The notes under the pieces are model-generated. The model saw only the letters and a list, made by a program, of their open reading frames with translations, was not told the DNA's origin and did no database searches. A stretch of DNA of 64,000 nucleotides, taken from assembly GCF_000012725.1 (NCBI RefSeq), contig NC_007406.1, positions 2,260,001 through 2,324,000 of the forward strand, given 5' to 3'. Each line of letters starts with the position of its first letter. Within the stretch, counting starts at the first letter, position 1. This document shows positions 37,792-46,248 of the stretch, in pieces. This DNA comes from Nitrobacter winogradskyi Nb-255. GTDB taxonomy: Bacteria > Pseudomonadota > Alphaproteobacteria > Rhizobiales > Xanthobacteraceae. A program made the translations under genes and the position numbers.

Positions 37792-37876
37792 CTGCGCTCC
37801 AAATTGGCTGCGATGATCCAGAAATCCTCCCTTCCCGAAAACCCCTAAACTGTCTCAAGAGCCCTGACGGCGGACA

Positions 37877-39754
37877 ATAAGTCCGCACCGTGGGCGTCCA
37901 GTTCGCCGTCATGTCGAGCGTGAGCGCGCTCGCCAGCCTGTCAGCCGTCGCATGCGCGCGCGGCTTGCGCTCCCAGGGCAGTTTCACCGCGTTGACGGTC
38001 TGCGAGGCGCAATGCGCGAACAGCGCCATCACGCTCGCATGGTCCAGCCCGGCGACGAAACCCCACAGGTCCGCCACGTCGCGCGGCATGTCCGCCGCCC
38101 ATCCGGCATGACGATCCGCCAGCGCCTTCGCCGCCGCCGTGTCCTCGATGCCGTCCGCATGGCTCGCAAGGTGCGCGCTGTTCGGACGGATATCGAGGCA
38201 ATGCGCGTCCCCGGCGTGATAGAAGGTCTGCGCGGCGAGCGCATGGGTGACGGCGATCAACGCCATATCCGGCTGCTCGCCAAGGGCAAGCCGCAGGCCA
38301 AGCGTGCGATGTGCCGTCAGGTCGCGGATGAGAAGGTCGGACAACGACTTGCCGTCTTCCTCCGCATCCTCGTCGTCGGCCTCAAGTTCGGCAGCATGGT
38401 CGGCGTCCTTGCCATCCTCGATGACCTCGCCATCATCATTGACGCGCACGCCGTCGATGACGGTTTCGCCATCCCCGGATTCCTCGGGCTTCTCGTCCTC
38501 GGCGCGGATGAACCCGCGCTCGATGCGGGCTTCTCCGTCCGGGGACAGAACGACAAACACGCCACCGCGCGCGATCTCGTCGGGATCGTAAGCGTGGCGC
38601 AAGGCGTCGATGCGCTCAATCTCGGCTTCAAGCTCCCCGAAACGCTGGTCCACATCGTCGGGAAGTTCTTCCGCGTCTTCGTACTCCGACGACAGGCGAT
38701 CATATTCCTCCTGCGCAGCGGCGCAGACGGCTTCGTCCTCTGCGGACAACTCCACCGGATGCGGGTAGGTGCGGCGCAGGCCGTGCGCGTGGGGATAATC
38801 GATATGAGCCGAAACCCACTTCCAACCTTCCGCCTGCTGAATGTTCCCGGCGATCCATTCCAGCTTGCCGATGACAAGCCGGTCCAGCAAGGCGGCGTCC
38901 TCGTAGAAGCCGCCACGATCCTCCGTGAACAGGTCGCGGATGATCGTGCCGCCGTTTTCAACGTAATCCTCCGCACCGATGAAGATCGCTCGCCGATCCG
39001 TTGCCGGAATATTCGCCTTCATGAGGTCACGGCGGATGAAGGACGGATCGCGGTTATAGGAGAGGCTTTCATAAACCTGCTCCTGCCGCGCATGGTCCTC
39101 GGAGATCGCGAAGGCCATCAACTGGTCCAGCGTCAAGCTGCCGTCGCGATAGACCTGCATCAACTTGGGGCTGACAGCGCCAAGCCGAAGCCGCTGCTTC
39201 ACCACATGCGCGGTGACGCCGAAGCGGGCCGCGATTTCCTCGGCTCCCCATCCCCGCGTTTCCGCAAGCTCGCGGAACGCCTCGAACTGGTCAGCGGGGT
39301 GCATGGCGGTACGCGTGACGTTCTCGTCAAGGCTGATCTCGAAGGGATCGTTCGCCGTGTCGATGACGCAGCGGATCGGTTCAGTCTTCTTGATCTGCTT
39401 GCGCTTTGCGCGCAGCAACTGCGCCAGCCTGCGGCCTTCCCCGATGGTCACGAAATAGAAGCCGGTCGGCTTCCCCTCCGCATCAAGCTCGGGCTCGACC
39501 ACAAGATTTTGCAGAATGCCCTTGGCGGCGATGCTGGCCGCATAGGCTTCGATGTCCGCCTCGCTGTGCGGGGTCTTGCGCACATTGCGCGGCGACTTCT
39601 TCAATTTGTTGAGCGGAATGAGAACCGTCTCGCCGCTCGCCGCAACCGACGCAACCGCATCCGTTTCTCCGACGCTGCGCACGTCCACGTCCGCCGCCGC
39701 TTCCGCGACCATCGCAACCGGGACGGCCTTCGTCTTCTTCGATGTCCTTGCCAT
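37877..39754 (-). pseudogene. ParB-like partition/nuclease-domain protein, 3'-truncated (copy 1)
   Basis: A ParB N-terminal domain protein of mobile elements. After a Lys/Ala-rich start (MARTSKKTKAVP) come IPLNKLKKSPRNVRKTPHSEADIEAYAASI near residues 48-77, the ParB box GEGRRLAQLLRAKRK near 103, and an HTH (WGAEEIAARFGVTAHVVKQRLRLGAVSP). An acidic linker (ELEADDEDAEEDG) precedes the C-terminal part. The frame stops being native at RTY, codon 626, where the IS3 end begins, so about 90 residues are missing compared with the related gene at 57208. The two share architecture but, by eye, only about half their residues. Confidence 0.85.
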
Positions 39755-40307
39755 TATTCCAATCCTTTCTCTGTTCATGCCGGAGGCATGGCCCCCGCCA
39801 TGCCTCCCGGGGGCGCGTGAGCGCTCGGCAGAGAGGGGGGCGGCTATCGGCGAGCATGGCCGGGCTGCGCGACAAGCGAGGCGGATTGGAAGGATCGGAA
39901 GAATGACTACGATGCGCTGCCTTGCGCGTGCGCGGCCCTGCCATCGCGCAGGCGGTAGTCGCGGGGGGGGGGGGAGATGGCCGAGACCATCTCTCCCCAC
40001 CAACGATCGGCAAGGCGCCAGCCGCTGCCGATCATGACAAAGCGCGCGAAGCGCTCCGTCCGAGTGTGCGGGCGGTGGCAATGATTGCGGCTCGATGAAA
40101 AACTCAGAGCTGCTGGGGGTTTACGGGAGAGAGGGACGTGACAACTACGCCGCCTCCGAAATGTTTGCGCGTATTCAAGGATTATTGCGATGCCCTACGA
40201 TCTGCTACGCTCATGTTCGCTCACGAAGGCATCGCGATCTTTTCCCAGGGACAGCGATCTGTTTGTATCATTCCATGAGCAAAGATACGAACGCCACACG
40301 TCGTACC
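39755..40307. other. Region between the parB-like and alpA genes, no gene; 12-G run
   Basis: About 550 bases between divergent genes. Apart from the hairpin at 39782-39807 there is a run of 12 G at 39963-39974, which is prone to slippage and to sequencing error. No coding frame here is supported. Confidence 0.5.
39782..39807 (-). promoter_or_regulatory. 11-bp perfect hairpin in the parB-like 5' leader
   Basis: On the minus strand GGAGGCATGGC, four-base loop, GCCATGCCTCC, ending 28 bases before the ATG at 39754. There is no T-run, so a role as a leader RNA structure or protein-binding site is more likely than termination. Confidence 0.5.
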
Positions 40308-40423
40308 ATGACGATCGCCACGAAGAAGGCGATTCGACGCGCTGAGTTGCGGCGGATCGTACCCTTGGCAGACACGACCATCTACGAGCTTGAGCAGCGC
40401 GGCGAGTTCCCCCGCCGCTTCTA

Positions 40424-41470
40424 GAGCGGGATGGGTTTATTTTGAATCGATTGAGATTCCCAAATCAGAATTCATCTGATTCAACATGCTGACTGGGAAG
40501 GAGGCCAGCATGGATGGGACGAGCCTATTCGAACGACCTTCGTGAGCGGGTAGTGCGTGCTGTCGTTAAAGGCGGCCTGTCGCGGCATCAGGCTGCGGCC
40601 CAGTTTGGGGTGGGCATCAGCACGGCGATCAACTGGGTACAACGCTTCCACGAGACCGGCAGCGTCGCGCCAAGCCAGATCGGCGGCTATAGGCCAAAGA
40701 AGATTGCGGGGCCGCACCGCGAATGGCTGCTGCAACGGTGCCGAAAGGACTTTACCGTGCGCGGGCTGGTGGCCGAACTTGCCGAGCGTGGCCTTAAGGT
40801 CGATTACCGCACGATGTGGGAGTTCGTTCACGCTGTGAAGCTCAGTTACAAAAAAAGACGCTGATTGCTGCAGAGCAGGATCGTCCCGATGTCGCCCGTC
40901 GGCGAGCGCAATGGACCAAGTATCGAGATCGGATTGATCCCACTCGGCTGGTGTTCATCGATGAGACCTGGACCAAAACCAATATGGCGCCGCTGCGGGG
41001 CTGGGCGCCGCGCGGTCAACGCATCAGAGCCAAGGTGCCGCATGGCCGCTGGCAGACCATGACCTTTATGGCCGCTCTGCGCCACGATCGCATCACCGCG
41101 CCGTGGTTCATCGAGGGGCCGATCAACGGCGAAGCCTTCCTTCTCTACATCGAGAAGGTTCTGGTCCCGACCCTGCGGCACGGCGACATCGTCATTATGG
41201 ACAACCTCGGCTCGCACAAGGCCAGCGCCGTGCGTCGCGTCATCCGTGCCGCCGGTGCCCGGCTCTTCTACCTGCCGAAATACTCGCCTGATCTGAACCC
41301 GATCGAGCAGTTCTTTGCCAAGTTCAAACACTGGCTACGCAAAGCCGCGCAGCGGACCACCGAGGCCGTCTACAATGCTATCGCTCCGATCCTCGAAACC
41401 GTTGCACCGGCTGAATGCGCCAACTACTTCGTCAATGCAGGATACAACCAAATCTAAACTCATCATGCTC
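40424..41470 (+). mobile_element. IS630-family element, copy 1, inserted in alpA
   Basis: A 1,047-bp element flanked by TA on both sides (40422-40423 and 41471-41472), the target duplication of IS630. The ends are imperfect inverted repeats: GAGCGGGATGGGTTTA on the left and GAGCATGATGAGTTTA, inverted, on the right. It carries one transposase gene needing a frameshift. The near-identical copy 2 lies 2.5 kb downstream in the same orientation. Confidence 0.92.
40514..41457 (+). CDS. IS630-family transposase, programmed -1 frameshift
   Basis: Frame one (40514-40864, 116 residues) holds the HTH domain (MGRAYSNDLRERVVRAVVKG; GLSRHQAAAQFGVGISTAINW). A run of seven A at 40850-40856 allows a -1 shift into the frame ending at 41457, giving SYKKKTLIAAEQDRPDVARRR. 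The catalytic residues follow: FIDETWTKTNM (Asp), IVIMDNLGSHK (Asp) and DLNPIEQFFAKFKHW (Glu). The element therefore looks active if frameshifting occurs. Confidence 0.85.
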
Positions 41471-41606
41471 TATCTCACGGCGCGATGCGTCGTGTGGGAT
41501 CTGACAGAAGTTGAAGAATGGATCGATCAACGGCGGCGCGCGTCAGAGGCGTCGCTGATTAAGCGGGCGCCCCTGCCCGATGTCCGCCAGCGGAAGACGC
41601 GCCCGG

Positions 41607-42867
41607 TCAGGCGGTAGCCGCCATAACGCCAGGAAACTGCATTGCAGGCGGATAGAGCACTGGCGTGTGATTTCGATCTTGCTCCCAAGCGTCCACCAAA
41701 TCCGCCCACTCTTGCAGCATGTGACGACGCTGGTGTTCGTACTCGGCCTTGTTGTAGACACCGCGCGAGCTGCGGCCGTCTTCGTGCGCCAGACACTTTT
41801 CAATCCAGTCGCTATTGAAGCCGATCTCATTCAGCAGCGTTGACCCGGTTCGCCGCAGATCATGGACCGTGAATGGCTCCAGGGCCAATCCGAGCTTCTT
41901 GGCGCGATCAGCAACTGCCGTCGTGATGCGGTTGAATGTTGCGCGCGACATTGGAGCATCCGCGTCGTATCGGGACGGCAAAAGATAGCGGGAATTTCCT
42001 GCGCATGTCTTAAGCGCGATCATGATGTCGAGTGATTGCCGCGACAGATTAGACATTGTGCGGCTTGCGGCGCTTCATTCGTTCCTTGGGAATGCTCCAG
42101 ACGGCGTTCTCAAAGTCCACTTCGCTCCAGACGGCGTCAAGCAATTCGCTCTTCCGCACCATCGTGAGCAGAATGAGCCGAAGACCAAGCCGAATGGTGG
42201 GCAACGTCGGGACGTGCCTCAGTTGCTCGAACATGATCCGTATTTCGGTTGGCGAGAGCGACCTGTCCTTCGGGGCAAAGGTCGCAATGGAAGCAGGGCC
42301 AACCTCCTCCGCCGGATTTAGGACCTTCTCGCCATTCAATATCGCGTAGGCGTAAATCTGCTTGACGATGTCGCGAACATGAATCGCGGTCGCCGGCGCT
42401 CCACGATCCTTCACCTTGATGCACTGGGCCCGTAGGTCGTCGGGTGTGATCTCGGTAACCAGGCGATTTTTCCAGACAGGCAGTATGTCCCGATCAAAAA
42501 TCGCCTTGCGCATAGCGCGGGTGCTGTCCGCCATCGGTGCCGACTTGATCCAGCGCTGACCAACGGCGCCGAACGTCTCGCCGAGGGCAACGCGCCGCTT
42601 TGCGCGCTGCTTTTCCTGAGCTGGCGAGCGCCCCTCCGCGACATCTTTCTTCGCAGCGAGACAGCGATCACGCGCCTCGGCGAGCGACAAACCGCCAGGG
42701 CCATAGCGACCAATGGTCAGCGTCTCGCGCCGGCCATTCAGCCGGTAGTCCATTCGGAAGGTTTTCGCACCTGATGGAATGACAAGGACGTACATACCGT
42801 CACGGTCCGTCACCTTGTAGTTTTTTGCCCTTGGTTTCAGGCTCTTAAGCTCGGTGTCGGTCAGCAT
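41607..42867 (-). pseudogene. Tyrosine recombinase/integrase (P4 type) with frameshift
   Basis: Site-specific integrase of an integrative element. The N-terminal arm-binding domain (MLTDTELKSLKPRAKNYKVT; ETLTIGRYGPGGLSLAEARD) and the first catalytic Arg (MVRKSELLDAVW) lie in the frame from 42867. At 42049-42052 an extra A turns GTC TAT CTG into GTC TAA TCT and stops translation after MKRRKPHNV. The other frame continues LSRQSLDIMIALKTCAG with the second Arg (VHDLRRTGSTLL) and the Tyr (GVYNKAEY), ending at 41607. It converges on and overlaps the 3' end of alpA. The split would inactivate it unless the lesion is a sequencing error. Confidence 0.88.
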
Positions 42868-42887
42868 TCTCAGCCTCGCAAAGGCTA

Positions 42888-43904
42888 GAGCGGGATGGGT
42901 TTATTTTGAATCGATTGAGATTCCCAAATCAGAATTCATCTGATTCAACATGCTGACTGGGAAGGAGGCCAGCATGGATGGGACGAGCCTATTCGAACGA
43001 CCTTCGTGAGCGGGTAGTGCGTGCTGTCGTTAAAGGCGGCCTATCGCGGCATCAGGCTGCGGCCCAGTTTGGGGTGGGCATCAGCACGGCGATCAACTGG
43101 GTACAACGCTTCCACGAGACCGGCAGCGTCGCGCCAAGCCAGATCGGCGGCTATAGGCCAAAGAAGATTGCGGGGCCGCACCGCGAATGGCTGCTGCAAC
43201 GGTGCCGAAAGGACTTTACCGTGCGCGGGCTGGTGGCCGAACTTGCCGAGCGTGGCCTTAAGGTCGATTACCGCACGATGTGGGAGTTCGTTCACGCTGT
43301 GAAGCTCAGTTACAAAAAAAGACGCTGATTGCTGCAGAGCAGGATCGTCCCGATGTCGCCCGTCGGCGAGCGCAATGGACCAAGTATCGAGATCGGATTG
43401 ATCCCACTCGGCTGGTGTTCATCGATGAGACCTGGACCAAAACCAATATGGCGCCGCTGCGGGGCTGGGCGCCGCGCGGTCAACGCATCAGAGCCAAGGT
43501 GCCGCATGGCCGCTGGCAGACCATGACCTTTATGGCCGCTCTGCGCCACGATCGCATCACCGCGCCGTGGTTCATCGAGGGGCCGATCAACGGCGAAGCC
43601 TTCCTTCTCTACATCGAGAAGGTTCTGGTCCCGACCCTGCGGCACGGCGACATCGTCATTATGGACAACCTCGGCTCGCACAAGGCCAGCGCCGTGCGTC
43701 GCGTCATCCGTGCCGCCGGTGCCCGGCTCTTCTACCTGCCGAAATACTCGCCTGATCTGAACCCGATCGAGCAGTTCTTTGCCAAGTTCAAACACTGGCT
43801 ACGCAAAGCCGCGCAGCGGACCACCGAGGCCGTCTACAATGCTATCGCTCCGATCCTCGAAACCGTTGCACCGGCTGAATGCGCCAACTACTTCGTCAAT
43901 GCAG
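42888..43904 (+). mobile_element. IS630-family element, copy 2, right end missing
   Basis: Same as copy 1 from its left end (after TA at 42886-42887) to GTCAATGCAG at 43904, where similarity ends abruptly. The last 30 bases with the right inverted repeat are replaced by unrelated, AT-richer DNA. One silent difference (CTG/CTA) was noticed. Without the right end this copy cannot move by itself. It lies just upstream of the integrase gene, on the opposite strand. Confidence 0.88.
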
Positions 43905-43963
43905 CCCACTCATCCATTTTCAGTTATCGTAACGCGTTGAATTTCCAACACAACTTTTTTTGA
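42978..43963 (+). pseudogene. IS630-family transposase, copy 2, 3' end replaced
   Basis: The same two-frame gene as copy 1, with the A7 shift site at 43314-43320 and the full DDE triad. After ECANYFVNA it runs into foreign sequence (AHSSIFSYRNALNFQHNFF) in place of the GYNQI terminus. The protein might still be active on the ends of copy 1. Confidence 0.7.
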
Positions 43964-44571
43964 TCGCACGTCGCGATCCGAACTGCGAACCGACAAAAAT
44001 TCTTGGTGCTGATTTTCGAGGAGGAATCGCGCGATTCCGATTCAATGACGTTTCAGGGACTATCGACAACGATCCGTCGATTTCTCGCCTCGTCGACCAC
44101 GCGACGCATTGCGCGCCAGCGCGAGAAATACCGTCACCGCTCATAGCACGACGTATCCGCGCTTGCGACCCTCAGACTCTACCCTTGCGCAAGATCGACT
44201 TCCTCCTTGATGGAAATGGACGCGAGAGTAAACGCCATTGGCTGCGGCGGTGTGGAAGGACACACGGCCAGCAAAAGGCCCGAGATGGTGGCCAGAAGGC
44301 AGCGGCGTAATGGCTCGGTGCGCTAAGCCCATCCACTAGCCGGTTTCGAGTCCGGCCCGCGGCACCGTCTAGGGTCCAGCCATTCGATCGGCCAACGATT
44401 GACCCCAAGAGCGAATTCTTGGCAAGTCATCGGGGGAAAACACTAAGAACGATCTCTTGACTAACGGTCTCGACTAGTAAAGAGTCCGTTCTTAGTTATG
44501 CTGACAGGGAACGTGGGCGTTCCTTGTATGCGGCCCTTGGAACGACGACGTCCCTGAGTCAGCCACCGGAT
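43905..44571. other. Intergenic after truncated IS630 copy 2, no gene recognised
   Basis: About 670 bases. The left border is a deletion or recombination junction. A short stretch around 44335-44371 resembles the 3' half of a tRNA but does not fold properly. The last 130 bases carry an inverted repeat and probably the fic promoter. Confidence 0.5.
44442..44496. repeat. 10-bp inverted repeat upstream of the fic gene
   Basis: ACTAAGAACG (44442-44451) and CGTTCTTAGT (44487-44496) are perfect inverse copies 35 bases apart, about 75 bases before the fic start. They may be operator half-sites or bound an RNA hairpin. Confidence 0.45.
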
Positions 44572-45747
44572 ATGCCGAAGCGCACAACAGGCCGATATGA
44601 AAGTGTGACCGCCGGCGGCGAAAAGGTCGATGCCTTCGTTCCTTTCGATCTGCCGCCCGCGCGGCCGTCGCTCGCCATCGACGCCAAATTTGAACGCCGC
44701 CTCGGGCAAGCCGAGCAGGCGCTTGTCCGGCTCGATCTGGCGAGCGAGATGGTGCCTTCGCTCGATTGGTTCATCTACGCATTCGTGCGCAAAGAGGCGG
44801 TTATCACGTCTCAGATCGAGGGTACACAGGCATCGCTCGTGGACCTTCTGGCCTTCGAAGCCGAGGAGCAGCCCTCACCCAACGCAGATGTCGAGGAGGT
44901 CACGAACTACCTCGACGCCCTCACCTACGCGCGAACCCAACTCGGGTCGAAGCGCGGTCTGCCAATCTCGCTGCGGCTCTTGAACGAAGCCCACAAGCGG
45001 CTGATGCGCGGTGGGCGCGGAGCAAGCAAGCAACCTGGAGAAATCCGCCGCAGCCAGAACTGGATTGGCGGGAGCCGCCCGGGGAACGCAGTCTACGTTC
45101 CCCCGCCCTCCGACAAGCTTCCAAAGCTCCTCGGCGCATTCGAGAAATACATTCATGCCGAGGACCGGCTGCCGAAACTCGTGCGGACTGCTCTTCTGCA
45201 TGCTCAGTTCGAATCCATTCACCCCTATCTTGATGGCAACGGGCGGATCGGGCGCCTGATGATCGCCCTGCTGCTGGAGCACTGGGGCTTATTGAAGCAG
45301 CCGCTTCTCTATCTCAGCCTTTTCTTTAAACGCCATCGCGAAGAGTATTACCGGCGCCTCAACCTTGTGCGTCTGGAAGGCGACTGGGAAGGTTGGACCG
45401 ATTTCTTTCTCGATGGCGTCGCCACGATCGCCGACGAAGCCGTTGCATCGGCGCGCGAATTGTTCAACCTCGTGAGCACGGATCGCACGCGGCTGCTTGG
45501 TGTTGAATCAGCATCGGTCTCTGCCTTCCGATTGTTCGAGCTACTTCCCCGTCATCCGATCGTGAGCGTCGCATCGGCCATGAGGCTGCTCGGCACCAGC
45601 AAGCCGACTGCTACCCGTGCAATCGAGGTGCTGACCGAGATCGGCATCCTCGTAGAAACGACAGGAAAGAAGCGCGACCGCAGCTTTGCTTATCGCGCCT
45701 ATATGGAGCGCCTGCGAACCGGAACTGAGCTCGACCTTAGCCGCTGA
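44572..45747 (+). CDS. Fic family protein (AMPylase-like), class II architecture
   Basis: A 391-residue Fic-domain protein that probably transfers AMP to target proteins. The active-site motif HPYLDGNGRIGR is complete at residues 217-228. An inhibitory helix motif, SQIEG at 80-84, precedes it, as in class II Fic proteins where the Glu blocks ATP. A winged-HTH-like C-terminus (SVASAMRLLGTSKPTATRAIEVLTEIGIL) follows near 320-350. The start at 44572 (MPKRTTGRYES) is preferred to a longer frame from 44524. It stands alone between the integrative-element remains and the stress block. Confidence 0.9.
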   Translation: MPKRTTGRYESVTAGGEKVDAFVPFDLPPARPSLAIDAKFERRLGQAEQALVRLDLASEMVPSLDWFIYAFVRKEAVITSQIEGTQASLVDLLAFEAEEQPSPNADVEEVTNYLDALTYARTQLGSKRGLPISLRLLNEAHKRLMRGGRGASKQPGEIRRSQNWIGGSRPGNAVYVPPPSDKLPKLLGAFEKYIHAEDRLPKLVRTALLHAQFESIHPYLDGNGRIGRLMIALLLEHWGLLKQPLLYLSLFFKRHREEYYRRLNLVRLEGDWEGWTDFFLDGVATIADEAVASARELFNLVSTDRTRLLGVESASVSAFRLFELLPRHPIVSVASAMRLLGTSKPTATRAIEVLTEIGILVETTGKKRDRSFAYRAYMERLRTGTELDLSR

Positions 45748-46248
45748 GCGCTGCGGTTCTGCATTAACATGCGTTAAAAATTGCCAGTTCAGAGCCGCGG
45801 CCCCGCAACCAGGGCGCTGGCCAATATCGGAAACAACCCACAATACCTGTTTGCGCGTCCAATCGCGATAATCCTTACCGGGCTATGCTGGCGGATGCCC
45901 AGCGCGCTTCCCGGGCCGGCCTGAAGGTCGCCAGGCTCGCGGTCCACGCGCGCCGCGCTGACCTCATCTGCCAAACCGCCGCCGTCTCAACCGGGCTGAT
46001 CGTAACAAGAAGGGTCACGAAGCTCGATAGAATGAGGGTGCGACTGCATGATGGACTTCGAATTCAGGTCGTCGGCACTAATGCCTCTAACCAGCAGCAA
46101 CTGATCGGCGAGAATGCACGTGACGAGAGGGATCGGAGTCCAATGGCCAGCGTCACCCAGGTTCCGAGGCGCGCCCGCATTGCGCCAGGTTGTCGCCAAC
46201 GTTCAAACCCTCGATGAACCGTGGGAGCTCCATAATTGCGTCAGAGGC
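45748..46248. other. Intergenic, no gene seen
   Basis: About 500 bases between fic and the 3' end of the glucosidase gene (convergent). Short frames on both strands overlap each other and match nothing I know. It may contain decayed coding sequence. Confidence 0.5.

Larger units (their letters stand above)
36367..37876 (-). mobile_element. IS3-family insertion sequence, copy B (inverse of copy A)
   Basis: The same 1,510-bp element as at 20756-22265 but on the minus strand, with the same terminal sequences (TGTCCGTCGTC on the left, its partner ending GGCGGACA on the right). Flanks are cggg and ataa, so no target duplication is visible. It separates a trbE gene lacking its 5' end from a parB-like gene lacking its 3' end, which means DNA between those two genes has been lost. 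With copy A it could form a composite unit or invert the 14 kb between them. Confidence 0.9.
40308..41617 (+). pseudogene. alpA: AlpA-family regulator split by an IS630 element
   Basis: The 5' part reads MTIATKKAIRRAELRRIVPL, then ADTTIYELEQRGEFPRRF, a typical AlpA winged HTH, up to 40423. The 3' part resumes at 41471 with YLTARCVVWDLTEVEEWIDQRR and ends KTRPVRR at 41617. Removing the IS and one copy of the TA duplication restores CGC TTC TAT CTC ACG, so the coding sequence was intact before insertion. An upstream ATG at 40275 is an alternative start; neither has a clear ribosome binding site. AlpA proteins control excision of integrative elements, which suits the adjacent integrase. Confidence 0.85.

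Noticed and set aside
43960..44310. 116-codon plus-strand frame after IS630 copy 2
   Set aside because: TTG start without a ribosome binding site, no similarity recognised, and it begins within 60 bases of a junction.
44313..44372. tRNA-like stretch (ccggtttcgagtccgg followed by gcggcacc)
   Set aside because: The T-arm would need an eight-base loop, and no matching anticodon arm or acceptor stem could be drawn. No second copy that could serve as an attachment repeat was noticed.
45885..46217. Overlapping frames on both strands between fic and the glucosidase gene
   Set aside because: No ribosome binding site or recognisable domain on either strand.
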